Positions 7,369 through 15,333 of a stretch of DNA of 15,333 nucleotides are shown piece by piece. A program made the position numbers and the translations under genes. Within the stretch, counting starts at the first letter, position 1, and every line of letters starts with the position of its first letter. Source of the stretch: Flavobacterium psychrophilum (lineage in GTDB: Bacteria > Bacteroidota > Bacteroidia > Flavobacteriales > Flavobacteriaceae); contig CALPPS020000062.1 in assembly GCA_943325515.2 (NCBI GenBank), positions 1 through 15,333 on the forward strand, given 5' to 3'. Under the pieces are notes generated by a model, which ran no database searches, was not told the DNA's origin, and saw only the letters and a program-made list of their open reading frames with translations.

Positions 7369-8413
7369 ATTCGCTTAAGGCATCCCAGCCTCTGGCTTTT
7401 AAAGGGATTTTTGTATTCGCCCTTGTGATAAGATGAATACCCTCACTCTCTTGTGTTAAATGACCAATAACAGTAAAGTTTGGATTAGCTTTTATCTTGT
7501 CAAAATCTTCTAAAGCAATAGTGAAAAGCAGCTCATAATCTTCACCACCATTAATCGCCACTGTAGTTGAATCAATATTAAACTCCTCGCAGACATTGAT
7601 AAACTGTGGATCAACGGGTATTTTTTCTTCATACAAATTACAACCCACTTTTGACTGCTTACAAATATGAATAATCTCTGAGGATAATCCATCAGATATA
7701 TCAATCATGGAAGTTGGTTTTAGGGCTAATTTTTCTAATAGAGTTTTAATATCATGACGCGCTTCTGGTTTTAATTGGCGCTCAATTAAGTAGGTGTAGG
7801 CATCCAAATCGGGTTGGTTATTTGGATTTACTTGAAACACTTGTTTCTCGCGTTCTAAAACCTGCAATCCCATATAGGCAGAACCTAAATCGCCGGTAAC
7901 TACCAATAAATCTCCCTCTTTTGCGCCATTTCTATAAATAATTTCGTCTTCATTAGCTTCGCCAATAGCTGTTATAGAAATAATTAACCCTTTTTGTGAG
8001 GAAGTGGTATCGCCTCCAATTACATCAACATTATAAAATTTAGCGGCCAATGTAATTCCGTCAAAAAGTTCTTCTAACGCTTCCAATGGAAAACGATTAG
8101 AAACGGCAACTGATACTGTTATTTGTGTAGCTTTGGCATTCATGGCACAAATATCAGAAACATTGACTACAACCGCCTTATAACCCAAATGACGTAAAGG
8201 CATATAGGACAAATCAAAATGAACACCTTCAATCAACAAATCTGTGGATACAAGTATTTTTTTATCCTTAAAATCTAAAACAGCGGCATCATCACCAATA
8301 CTTTTTAATGTAGAAGGTTGTTTGACCTCAAAATTTTTGGTTAAATGCTCAATTAATCCAAATTCTCCTAATTGAGAAAGTGATGTGCGTTGCGGATTTT
8401 TATCTTCTATCAT
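7367..8413 (-). CDS. thiL: Thiamine-monophosphate kinase
   Basis: ThiL phosphorylates thiamine monophosphate to thiamine diphosphate with ATP, the last step of cofactor synthesis. The 348-residue product belongs to the AIR synthase/ThiL/HypE fold and shows the expected metal- and nucleotide-binding motifs in order: GDDAAV (40-45), STDLLIEGVHF (56-66), NVSDICAMNA (84-93), IGGDTTSS (132-139), the SMIDISDGL segment (235-243) and GGEDYELLF (289-297). The length fits the family. The start at 8413 gives MIEDKNPQRTSLSQLGEFGLI, as in other Bacteroidetes. No other thi gene is nearby, so it is a single-gene unit divergent from the ABC cassette. Its leader is about 57 nt if the -7 element at 8475-8482 is used. 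That leader shows no TPP riboswitch pattern. Confidence 0.95.
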   Translation of the reverse strand: MIEDKNPQRTSLSQLGEFGLIEHLTKNFEVKQPSTLKSIGDDAAVLDFKDKKILVSTDLLIEGVHFDLSYMPLRHLGYKAVVVNVSDICAMNAKATQITVSVAVSNRFPLEALEELFDGITLAAKFYNVDVIGGDTTSSQKGLIISITAIGEANEDEIIYRNGAKEGDLLVVTGDLGSAYMGLQVLEREKQVFQVNPNNQPDLDAYTYLIERQLKPEARHDIKTLLEKLALKPTSMIDISDGLSSEIIHICKQSKVGCNLYEEKIPVDPQFINVCEEFNIDSTTVAINGGEDYELLFTIALEDFDKIKANPNFTVIGHLTQESEGIHLITRANTKIPLKARGWDALSE

Positions 8414-8474
8414 GATTTTTTTGGAAAAGCGTAAGCGCTCAAGTCACTATTTTATTAATAAATTTTTAAGATTC

Positions 8475-8482
8475 CAAAGGTA
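8475..8482 (-). promoter_or_regulatory. Putative -7 element of the thiL promoter
   Basis: The complement reads TACCTTTG, a full match to TAnnTTTG, 61 nt before the thiL ATG. The nearest upstream TTG (complement of 8497-8499) is 14 nt away, closer than the usual 17-23, so the -33 element is uncertain. Confidence 0.45.
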
Positions 8483-8504
8483 CAAAGTTTTTAATGCAAG
8501 ATTT

Positions 8505-8537
8505 TTTGTTTTATTGGTTTCAGTTTTAGTATTTTTA
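8505..8537 (+). promoter_or_regulatory. Possible promoter of the ABC cassette
   Basis: TTTG at 8505-8508 is followed after 21 nt by TATTTTTA at 8530-8537, which fits the -33/-7 spacing but misses the last G of TAnnTTTG. It would give a leader of about 70 nt before the ATG at 8613. No better match was found in the 199-nt divergent spacer. Confidence 0.3.
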
Positions 8538-8612
8538 AAAAATTAACTTTATTATGTAACAAACCTATTTTCTATATACAAATAAGAGTCAAAATTATTA
8601 AATAACATAAGT

Positions 8613-9488
8613 ATGAAATTGCAGATAAACAATTTAACAAAAACATATTCAAATGGTGTCAAAGCACTAGATAATCTTAATCTAGAAATTGGAACAGGAA
8701 TGTTTGGATTGCTTGGGCCAAATGGTGCCGGAAAATCTTCCTTAATGCGAACCATTGCTACATTACAAAAACCTGACTCTGGCTCTATAGTTTTTGATGG
8801 TATTGATATTCTCAATAATCAAATGGATTTGAGAAAAGTACTGGGTTATTTACCACAAGAATTTGGTGTCTATCCGAGCATGTCTGCAGAAAGTTTACTG
8901 GATTATTTTGCTCGTTTAAAAGGCATATCGCTACAGAAAGAACGCGACGCCATTGTTAAAGAAGTTTTGGAAGTTACCAATTTATATGACGTTCGAAAAA
9001 AATATGTAAGTGGCTATTCCGGGGGAATGAAACAACGTTTTGGAATTGCTCAATTATTATTAAATAACCCAAAATTGATAATTGTAGACGAACCAACTGC
9101 AGGTTTGGATCCGGCAGAAAGGCATCGTTTTTTAAATGTTTTGAGAGAAATAGGAACAAACAATACCGTTATCTTTTCTACACATATTGTTGATGACGTA
9201 AAAGAATTGTGTAACGAAATGGCAATACTAAACGGCGGAAAAATTTTAACTCAAAATACGCCAAAAGCTGCAGCTGATAGCTTAATGGGTAAAATATGGA
9301 CAAAAGTTATTGCCAGAGAAGAATTAGAACAAAATGAAAGTCAATTTAATGTAATTTCTTCAAATTATAATGATGATAATACGTTAAATATTAAAGTATA
9401 TAGCGATGAAAAGCCAAGCGAGAGCTTTGTAGTGGGCCAACCCCAGTTGGAAGATGTTTATTTTGTTGCACTAAAATCGAATCAATAA
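8613..9488 (+). CDS. ABC transporter ATP-binding subunit (ABC-2/CcmA-like)
   Basis: The 291-residue protein is a complete nucleotide-binding subunit that should power the membrane protein encoded next. The Walker A motif is GPNGAGKSS at 35-43, the Q-loop is at 81-82 (YLPQE), the signature is YSGGMKQR at 135-142, Walker B is LIIVDE at 155-160 with the D-loop AGLDP after it, and the switch His is H191 in FSTHIVDD. The C-terminal 80 or so residues are the short regulatory tail seen in the MDR-type, ABC-2 exporter ATPases, ending QPQLEDVYFVAL. The stop codon is separated from the next ATG by a single base, so translation is probably coupled. The ATG at 8613 gives MKLQINNLTKTYSNG, a normal start. 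The substrate cannot be told from this subunit. Confidence 0.95.
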   Translation: MKLQINNLTKTYSNGVKALDNLNLEIGTGMFGLLGPNGAGKSSLMRTIATLQKPDSGSIVFDGIDILNNQMDLRKVLGYLPQEFGVYPSMSAESLLDYFARLKGISLQKERDAIVKEVLEVTNLYDVRKKYVSGYSGGMKQRFGIAQLLLNNPKLIIVDEPTAGLDPAERHRFLNVLREIGTNNTVIFSTHIVDDVKELCNEMAILNGGKILTQNTPKAAADSLMGKIWTKVIAREELEQNESQFNVISSNYNDDNTLNIKVYSDEKPSESFVVGQPQLEDVYFVALKSNQ

Positions 9489-9489
9489 G

Positions 9490-12400
9490 ATGTTTAGAAC
9501 ATTATTTACTTTCGAGCTAAAAAGATGGCTTAAAAATCCCACTTTTTATATTTTCTGTGCAATATTCTTTGCCTTATCCTTGTTTTTAATGGCAAGCTCA
9601 TTGGGTGTTTTTGATAGTTTTAAAACGACTACTGTATCCAATACTTATTCTAATTCTCCAATTGCCATCAACAACATGTTGAACGCATTGTCACTATTTA
9701 TTTATTTCTTGTTACCAACCATCGTAGGCGCATCCGTTTATAGGGATTTTAAATACAATATGCATACAATACTGTTCTCTTATCCGTTTACCAAAAGCGA
9801 CTATATGTTTGGTAAATTTTTGAGTACAATAACAATAGTAATTTTAATTACGTTTTGTGCAGGATTGGGATCATTTGCCGCTTGTTTTTTACCCAGTGTA
9901 AATCCAGATTTACTCGGTCCACATAAGTTTTCAGCGTATTGGCAGAGTTATCTAATTTTTATCATACCTAATATTTTGTTCTATGGTGTAATCATTTTTT
10001 CGGTAGTAACAATTACACGAAATGTTGTGGTTGGATTTATTTCTGTAATTGGTTTGTTTTTTATACAAGGTATTTTAGGCAATTTTACCGAAGAAGCTGA
10101 AAATAAATATTTGATTTCTTTGTTTGATCCATTTGGTTCAGACGCATTGAATTATTATACCAAGTATTGGACGGTTTTTGAAAAAAACGCCAATGATTTG
10201 CCTTTTGAAGGTGCTTTAATTTACAATCGTTTGATTTGGTTTGGAATATCGGTTCTGATTTTTATTTTAATTTATCGTTCCTTTTCTTTTTCACAAACGG
10301 CGCCTTCTTTGAGCAAAAGCAAAAACGAAGAACGTATTGTTAAAAATAATTTTGGAAGCATTACAAGAATTAATTTACCTAAAGTTTCCTTTGATTTTTC
10401 ATTTCTACAACAACTAAAAACAGCTTGGAATTTATCTAATGTTGATTTAAAGTTTATGGTCAAAAACTGGGTGTTTATAGCAGTTATTATCGTAGGGTTG
10501 CTATTTGCATTTATAACGTTAAATTTTTCAGGGACAATTTTTGGTACAGAAACGTATCCTGTTACTTGGCAAATGCTACAATTCGCTGGAGGGATTTTTA
10601 GCACGTTTATTAATCTAATGACCTTTCTATTTACAGGAATTATAATTCATCGAGGTAGAAATACTAGAATGAATTTTTTAATTGATGCAACGCCAACAAA
10701 AAACTGGGCAATGCTTTTATCCAAATTTATTGCCATTGTAAAAATGCAAATGATATTGTTATCAATTGTATTGGTGTCTGGGGTAATTTATCAGGCGTCA
10801 AATGGATTTTTTGATTTTGAAATTGGCCATTATTTATTTGAATTGTATGTGTTAATTTTATTTAATTGTGTCGTTTGGGCATTGTTAGCCATTTTTATAC
10901 AATCATTATTAAAAAACTATCTTTTAGGCTTTTTCATTCTTTTGATTTTGTCTATCGGTTTGAGTTTCCTTCCCATATTTGGTATCGAACAACAAATTTT
11001 TGTTTTTAATAGCGATACTGGTTTTTCTTATTCTGATATGAATGGTTACGGCCATCAATTGAATGTGTATTTTGTATATAAAACCTATTGGTTATTTCTT
11101 GGAATTGTATTGTTTATAATCAGTTTGTTGTTTTATGTTCGTGGAATAGGGCAATCGGTTCGAGGACGAATTTCTGATGCTAAAAAACGATTGACAAAAC
11201 CCTTGGCTATTCCAATGCTTTTAGCTTTTGTTGGATTTATTGCCATCGGAAGTACGATTTATTATTATGATAACATCAAAAACGAAAATAAAACTGGCCA
11301 AGAAGTAGAATTGGAAATGGTAAACTGGGAGAAAAAATATAAAAAATACCAAAACAAACCTCAACCAAGAATTATCGATATTAATGTAGCTATGGACTTG
11401 TATCCAGAAGAACGTAATTATGTAGCCAAAGGAACCTATATTCTTAAAAATAAATCATCGGTAGTTATTGATACCATTTTTGTTGATTATAGGAAGGAAA
11501 CAAAACTCGATTTCAATACAAAAGTAAAATTGGTTTCTAAGGATACCGTCTATAATTTTAATATCTATCGATTGGAAAAACCTCTGCAACCTGGGGAAAC
11601 GATTACATTAAATTTTCAAATAAAAAATGATCCCAATACAATTTTCGAAGATAATTCTCCGGTTCTCGAAAACGGAACATTCATAAATAATCAAAATTTC
11701 CCAAGTATTGGCTATAATGCAGATATCGAATTAACCGATGATGATTTGCGTAAAAAGTACGGATTGAAACCTAAAGATAGAATGCCGTTTCCAACCGATT
11801 CAATTGCAAGAAAAAATACTTACATAAGTAATGATGCTGATTGGATAAAGTTTGAAACCACAGTCAGTACGGCAGGTGACCAAATAGCCATTGCGCCCGG
11901 GTATCTTCAAAAACAATGGAAAAAAGAGGGAAGAAATTATTTTCATTACAAAATGAATCGTCCGATGCTCAATTTCTATGCCTATAATTCGGCACGTTAC
12001 GAAATAAAACGCGACAAATGGAAAGGCATCAATATTGAAATTTATTACCATAAAGGACATGACCATAATGTAGTCCGAATGATTTCGGCTATTAAAAAAT
12101 CCTTGGATTATTACACTAAAAATTTCAGTCCTTATCAGCATAAACAAGTTCGAGTTATCGAATTTCCAAATACAATGGGAATGTTTGCACAGTCTTTTGC
12201 TAATACCATACCTTTTTCGGAAGCGATAGGTTTTATAGCTGCCGTTGATGATGAAAATGAAGATGCAGTAGATTATCCATTCTCGGTTACTTCACACGAA
12301 GTAGCGCATCAATGGTTTGCTCATCAGGTAATTGGCGCCAATGTTCAAGGTGCCACATTGCTTTCTGAAAGTTTATCCGAATACAGTTCACTAAAAGTTT

Positions 12401-13137
12401 TAGAACACACGTACGGGAAATCACAAATGCGACGTTTCTTAAAAGATGCTTTAGATAAATATTTACAAGGACGAACTTTTGAAAGCGACAGAGAACAACC
12501 CTTAATGTATAATGAAAACCAGCAATATATTCATTACAACAAAGGTTCGTTAGTTCTTTATGCATTGAGTGATTATATCGGAGAACAAAAAATGAATAAT
12601 GCCATAAAAGCATACATTCAAAAAGTGGCCTATCAAGAAGCACCATATACCAATTCGATTGAGTTTGTATCGTATTTAAACCAAGCCACACCCGATAGTT
12701 TAAAGTATATAATTAATGACATGTTTGAAACCATCACTTTGTATGACAATAAAGTAACAGAGGCATCTTACAAAAAACTTAAAAACGGTAATTATGAAGT
12801 AACTATCAATTTTGATGTTACCAAATATAAAGCCAATGAAGAAGGAAAAAGAACGTTTAAAAACGAACAAGGAAAAATGCTTAAAGTAACCAAAAAAGGA
12901 AAAAAATACGCCACCGAATCCTATCCGTTGAATGATTATATCGAAGTTGGCGTTTTTGCAGAAAAAACGGTAAAAAATAAAAAGCGCGACAAAGAACTGT
13001 TTTTAAAGAAAGTAAAGGTAACGGGTATCGAAAATCAAATAAAACTCATTGTAAAAGAAAAACCACTTGAAGTTGGTGTTGATCCGTATAACAAATTAAT
13101 TGATACTCAAAGTGACGACAATAGAATAAAGATATAA
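9490..13137 (+). CDS. ABC-2 permease fused to an M1-family zinc peptidase domain
   Basis: The 1215-residue protein joins a membrane permease to a peptidase. Residues 1-600 contain 13 hydrophobic segments, roughly at 18-38, 65-85, 108-134, 152-172, 178-197, 246-264, 326-346, 363-385, 405-433, 448-472, 477-499, 531-552 and 571-592. This reads as two six-helix ABC-2 permease halves plus one extra helix. With the N-terminus inside, an odd number of helices places the rest in the periplasm (inference). From about 610 the protein resembles M1 aminopeptidases: zinc ligands H936 and H940 with catalytic E937 (HEVAHQW), third ligand probably E960, and likely catalytic Tyr Y1016 in HYNKGS. Two features differ from ordinary M1 enzymes: 19 rather than 18 residues separate HExxH from the Glu, and the GxMEN exopeptidase motif appears as QSFAN (901-905). 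Similar fusions are known in Bacteroidetes and elsewhere; substrate and role are, to my knowledge, undefined. The C-terminus (about 1085-1215) is Lys-rich and beta-like. Confidence 0.92.
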   Translation: MFRTLFTFELKRWLKNPTFYIFCAIFFALSLFLMASSLGVFDSFKTTTVSNTYSNSPIAINNMLNALSLFIYFLLPTIVGASVYRDFKYNMHTILFSYPFTKSDYMFGKFLSTITIVILITFCAGLGSFAACFLPSVNPDLLGPHKFSAYWQSYLIFIIPNILFYGVIIFSVVTITRNVVVGFISVIGLFFIQGILGNFTEEAENKYLISLFDPFGSDALNYYTKYWTVFEKNANDLPFEGALIYNRLIWFGISVLIFILIYRSFSFSQTAPSLSKSKNEERIVKNNFGSITRINLPKVSFDFSFLQQLKTAWNLSNVDLKFMVKNWVFIAVIIVGLLFAFITLNFSGTIFGTETYPVTWQMLQFAGGIFSTFINLMTFLFTGIIIHRGRNTRMNFLIDATPTKNWAMLLSKFIAIVKMQMILLSIVLVSGVIYQASNGFFDFEIGHYLFELYVLILFNCVVWALLAIFIQSLLKNYLLGFFILLILSIGLSFLPIFGIEQQIFVFNSDTGFSYSDMNGYGHQLNVYFVYKTYWLFLGIVLFIISLLFYVRGIGQSVRGRISDAKKRLTKPLAIPMLLAFVGFIAIGSTIYYYDNIKNENKTGQEVELEMVNWEKKYKKYQNKPQPRIIDINVAMDLYPEERNYVAKGTYILKNKSSVVIDTIFVDYRKETKLDFNTKVKLVSKDTVYNFNIYRLEKPLQPGETITLNFQIKNDPNTIFEDNSPVLENGTFINNQNFPSIGYNADIELTDDDLRKKYGLKPKDRMPFPTDSIARKNTYISNDADWIKFETTVSTAGDQIAIAPGYLQKQWKKEGRNYFHYKMNRPMLNFYAYNSARYEIKRDKWKGINIEIYYHKGHDHNVVRMISAIKKSLDYYTKNFSPYQHKQVRVIEFPNTMGMFAQSFANTIPFSEAIGFIAAVDDENEDAVDYPFSVTSHEVAHQWFAHQVIGANVQGATLLSESLSEYSSLKVLEHTYGKSQMRRFLKDALDKYLQGRTFESDREQPLMYNENQQYIHYNKGSLVLYALSDYIGEQKMNNAIKAYIQKVAYQEAPYTNSIEFVSYLNQATPDSLKYIINDMFETITLYDNKVTEASYKKLKNGNYEVTINFDVTKYKANEEGKRTFKNEQGKMLKVTKKGKKYATESYPLNDYIEVGVFAEKTVKNKKRDKELFLKKVKVTGIENQIKLIVKEKPLEVGVDPYNKLIDTQSDDNRIKI

Positions 13138-13141
13138 AACT

Positions 13142-13171
13142 AAAAGGTGAAACCTTCGTTTCACCTTTTTT
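13142..13171 (+). terminator. Terminator of the ABC cassette
   Basis: A perfect 12-bp stem (13142-13153 AAAAGGTGAAAC with 13158-13169 GTTTCACCTTTT) closes a CTTC loop and ends in six T, starting 4 nt after the stop codon. The sequence from 13172 to 13271 holds no gene or other signal that I can see. Confidence 0.9.
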
Positions 13172-13271
13172 CATCTTCTTGAAATACTGCTTGTAATGAA
13201 TAAAAAAAATCAAATCACATAATTAAAATCATGAGGCGTTTCCTTTATCAGCATGACAAAATTCCGTTAGC

Positions 13272-13301
13272 AAAAACCCAACAACTTCCGCCATTGGGTT
13301 T
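13272..13301 (-). terminator. Terminator of lepA
   Basis: Read on the minus strand, AAACCCAA (13301-13294) and TTGGGTTT (13281-13274) form an 8-bp stem around a 12-nt loop, followed by a run of five T. It lies 36 nt beyond the lepA stop codon. The plus-strand side is also T-rich (13300-13312), so it may back up the cassette terminator. Confidence 0.75.
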
Positions 13302-13337
13302 CTTCTTTTTTTCTTGAATCTTTTTTCTATCCTCTTC

Positions 13338-15134
13338 TTAATCATTCAACTTCAACACCGCCATAAATGCTTCTTGCGGAATCTCTACATTTCCTACCAA
13401 ACGCATTCTCTTTTTCCCTTTTTTCTGTTTTTCAAGTAATTTTCTTTTACGTGAAATATCACCACCATAACATTTAGCGGTAACGTCTTTCCTAAGTGCC
13501 TTTATCGTTTCACGTGCAATAATTTTAGCTCCAATAGCCGCTTGGATTGGAATATCAAATTGTTGTCTTGGTATCAATTCACGCAATTTTTCACACATTT
13601 TTTTACCAATGTTGTAGGCGTTACTTTCGTGTATCAATGCCGAAAGTGCATCTACCGATTGTGCGTTTAACAAAACATCTAATTTTACCAATTTAGAAGT
13701 TCTCATTCCAATTGGCGAATAATCAAATGAAGCATATCCTTTGGATACCGTTTTTAAGCGGTCATAAAAATCGAATACAATTTCTGCCAGAGGCATATCA
13801 AAATTCAATTCTACTCTTTCGGTTGTCAAATACGTTTGATTGGTAATAACCCCGCGCTTTTCAATACACAAGCTCATTACATTGCCCACATAATCGGCTT
13901 TGGTAATAATAGTTGCTTTAATAAAAGGTTCTTCCACACGGTCTAACTTGGATGGATCTGGCAAATCAGACGGGTTGTTAATTACAAACGAAGTATCCGG
14001 TTCTTTTTTGGTGTAAGCCAAATAAGAAACGTTAGGTACAGTTGTAATTACCGTCATGTCGTATTCGCGTTCCAATCGTTCTTGAATAATTTCCAAGTGC
14101 AACATGCCTAAGAATCCACATCTAAAACCAAATCCTAAAGCAGCCGAACTTTCTGGTGTGAATACCAACGATGCGTCATTCAATTGTAGCTTCTCCATCG
14201 AAGCACGCAAATCTTCATAATCTTCTGTATCTACTGGATAAATACCAGCGAAAACCATCGGTTTTACATCCTCAAAACCCGTAATCATATTTGTGGTTGG
14301 CGTTTTTGCATCTGTTAAGGTATCACCAACTTTTACTTCTTTCGCTTCCTTAATTCCAGAAATCAAATACCCAACATCGCCTGTAGAAATTACATTTTTC
14401 GGAACCTGATTTAATTTTAAAGTTCCCACTTCATCAGCAAAATATTCATTGCCCGTAGCCATGAATTTAATCTTTTGCCCTTTACGAATTTCTCCATTTT
14501 TTACACGGAAAATAACTTCAATGCCACGAAACGGATTGTAATGTGAATCAAAAATCAACGCTTGTAGTGGTTCGTCTTTATTTCCTTTTGGAGCAGGTAT
14601 TTTTTCAATAATGGCGGCTAAAATATTTTCTACCCCAAAACCAGTTTTCCCCGAAGCGTGAATAATATCCTCTAATTTACATCCTAATAAATCAATAATA
14701 TCATCGCTAACTTCCTCAGGATTAGCGCTTGGTAAATCTACTTTATTCAAAACCGGAATAATCTCCAAGTCGTTTTCTAAAGCCAAATACAAATTAGAAA
14801 TAGTCTGTGCCTGAATACTTTGTGCGGCATCCACAATTAAAAGTGCTCCTTCGCAAGCTGCTATTGAACGTGAAACTTCATAAGAAAAATCAACGTGCCC
14901 AGGAGTGTCAATAAGGTTCAAGATATAATCTTCGCCTTTGTATTTATATTCCATTTGAATGGCATGACTCTTAATGGTAATTCCGCGTTCCCGTTCCAAA
15001 TCCATGTTGTCTAACAACTGAGCTTTTTCTTCACGAGCTGTAACGGTTTGGGTTGCCCCAAGAAGTCGGTCTGCAAGCGTACTTTTTCCGTGGTCAATAT
15101 GTGCAATAATGCAAAAATTTCTAATATGCTTCAT
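13338..15134 (-). CDS. lepA: Elongation factor 4 (LepA), ribosome back-translocating GTPase
   Basis: LepA/EF4 is a translational GTPase that binds the ribosome and affects initiation or back-translocation, mainly under stress. The GTPase motifs are AHIDHGKS (11-18), the switch I segment RERGITIKS (48-56), DTPGH (76-80) and NKVD (130-133). EF-G-like domains follow, including [17 protein letters not shown], and then the LepA-specific C-terminal domain with [25 protein letters not shown] near the end. I chose the ATG at 15134, which gives [19 protein letters not shown] and 598 residues, the normal LepA size and start. An in-frame ATG at 15176 would add 14 residues ([14 protein letters not shown]) not typical of the family. 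The only strong -7 element upstream ends 9 nt before that ATG, so a leader of about 45 nt before 15134 is expected. It is divergent from a dusB-like gene. Confidence 0.96.
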   Translation of the reverse strand: MKHIRNFCIIAHIDHGKSTLADRLLGATQTVTAREEKAQLLDNMDLERERGITIKSHAIQMEYKYKGEDYILNLIDTPGHVDFSYEVSRSIAACEGALLIVDAAQSIQAQTISNLYLALENDLEIIPVLNKVDLPSANPEEVSDDIIDLLGCKLEDIIHASGKTGFGVENILAAIIEKIPAPKGNKDEPLQALIFDSHYNPFRGIEVIFRVKNGEIRKGQKIKFMATGNEYFADEVGTLKLNQVPKNVISTGDVGYLISGIKEAKEVKVGDTLTDAKTPTTNMITGFEDVKPMVFAGIYPVDTEDYEDLRASMEKLQLNDASLVFTPESSAALGFGFRCGFLGMLHLEIIQERLEREYDMTVITTVPNVSYLAYTKKEPDTSFVINNPSDLPDPSKLDRVEEPFIKATIITKADYVGNVMSLCIEKRGVITNQTYLTTERVELNFDMPLAEIVFDFYDRLKTVSKGYASFDYSPIGMRTSKLVKLDVLLNAQSVDALSALIHESNAYNIGKKMCEKLRELIPRQQFDIPIQAAIGAKIIARETIKALRKDVTAKCYGGDISRKRKLLEKQKKGKKRMRLVGNVEIPQEAFMAVLKLND

Positions 15135-15184
15135 CTTCGTAAATCTGTCTATTTTTCGGATAAAATGCAACCGCATTTAGTCAA

Positions 15185-15192
15185 CAAATATA
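15185..15192 (-). promoter_or_regulatory. Putative -7 element of the lepA promoter
   Basis: The complement reads TATATTTG, a full match to TAnnTTTG. It ends 50 nt before the chosen lepA start. The region where a -33 element should lie (about 15210-15218) is within the left arm of the palindrome and has no TTG on the minus strand. Confidence 0.5.
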
Positions 15193-15207
15193 GCTCAAAG
15201 TTTTGGA

Positions 15208-15248
15208 TTTTATACCTGACAGGTTTTGAAAACCTGTCAGGTATAAAA
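15208..15248. repeat. 41-nt perfect palindrome between divergent lepA and dusB
   Basis: Arms of 20 nt, TTTTATACCTGACAGGTTTT (15208-15227) and its exact reverse complement (15229-15248), flank a single G. It sits between two genes that diverge, and neither side carries a U-tract after the hairpin, so it is not placed or built as a terminator. I recall the core ACCTGACAGGTTTT / AAAACCTGTCAGGT as a frequent dispersed intergenic palindrome in Bacteroidetes genomes; that is memory, not a search. It could be a mobile palindromic repeat or an operator. Confidence 0.85.
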
Positions 15249-15255
15249 AAAACAG

Positions 15256-15263
15256 TATTTTTG
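15256..15263 (+). promoter_or_regulatory. Putative -7 element of the dusB promoter
   Basis: TATTTTTG matches TAnnTTTG fully and ends 17 nt before the ATG at 15281. Its expected -33 zone (about 15230-15238) falls in the right arm of the palindrome and lacks TTG. Confidence 0.5.
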
Positions 15264-15280
15264 CAGAAAAATATCTAGTC

Positions 15281-15333
15281 ATGCCCAAAATAGGCAATAT
15301 CGAACTGCCCGATTTCCCTTTACTTCTTGCGCC
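15281..15333 (+). CDS. dusB: tRNA-dihydrouridine synthase, N-terminal fragment cut by the window edge
   Basis: Only 17 full codons are visible, MPKIGNIELPDFPLLLA followed by the start of a Pro codon. This matches the beginning of Bacteroidetes DusB-type proteins (K-I-G-N-I-x-L-P-x-F-P-L-x-L-A-P, with a flavin-binding PM(E/A) segment expected next). These flavoenzymes reduce specific uridines in the tRNA D-loop to dihydrouridine. The family call rests on recall of this short N-terminus, so it is provisional. The gene has its own -7 element at 15256-15263 and diverges from lepA. Confidence 0.7.
   Translation, partial: MPKIGNIELPDFPLLLA

Noticed and set aside
8414..8474. TPP riboswitch in the thiL leader
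   Set aside because: thiL is a thiamine gene, so I looked, but the leader is only about 57 nt and lacks the CTGAGA and ACC(C/T)GA core elements.
12287..12691. 134-codon minus-strand open frame inside the peptidase domain
   Set aside because: It lies wholly opposite the HEVAH region of the fusion gene and shows no recognisable domain; a shadow of the real frame.
15208..15248. Palindrome read as a terminator or a CRISPR repeat
   Set aside because: The flanking genes both point away from it, no U-tract follows the hairpin on either strand, and there is a single copy with no spacers in the window.
15048..15278. 76-codon plus-strand open frame over the lepA start and palindrome
   Set aside because: It runs antisense through conserved lepA GTPase codons and then through the palindrome; the peptide has no family features.

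Overview
The window looks like a chromosomal segment of a member of the Flavobacteriaceae, probably Flavobacterium or a close relative. The DNA is AT-rich, most starts lack an obvious Shine-Dalgarno, and several genes have a match to the Bacteroidetes sigma-A -7 element TAnnTTTG close upstream of the start codon. The proteins (SdhA/SdhB of the Bacteroidetes type, an Ig-like lipoprotein beginning CAKRGSITGGDKD, a single-chain GlyRS) also fit. The assignment rests on recognising families, not on a search.

Layout. 1-2480 (+): the end of sdhA and all of sdhB, separated by a 125-nt spacer holding two inverted arrays of a 7-nt repeat. A strong terminator follows at 2513-2550. 2563-3327 (+): a nitrilase-family omega-amidase whose start lies 4 nt after a -7 promoter element. 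3320-5677 (-): a lipoprotein gene overlapping the amidase gene tail to tail, preceded by comF. 5775-7319 (+): glyS, ending in a hairpin terminator whose T-tract contains the stop codon of the convergent thiL (7367-8413, -). 8613-13137 (+): a two-gene ABC cassette, an ATPase followed 1 nt later by a 1215-residue fusion of a permease with an M1-type zinc peptidase. 13138-13337: two back-to-back terminators. 13338-15134 (-): lepA. From 15281 (+): the first codons of a dusB-like gene, diverging from lepA across a 41-nt perfect palindrome.

Most of the content is housekeeping: respiration (succinate:quinone oxidoreductase), glycine-tRNA charging, thiamine diphosphate synthesis, translation elongation and tRNA modification, plus an amide-hydrolysing salvage enzyme. 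Only two groups clearly work together, sdhA-sdhB and the ABC ATPase with its permease-peptidase partner. I see no phage, transposase, CRISPR, toxin-antitoxin or other defence locus, and no tRNA or rRNA gene. The most unusual items are the permease-peptidase fusion with altered M1 motifs, the palindrome covering the -33 zones of the divergent lepA and dusB promoters, and the heptamer arrays between sdhA and sdhB. No intergenic stretch exceeds about 200 nt.
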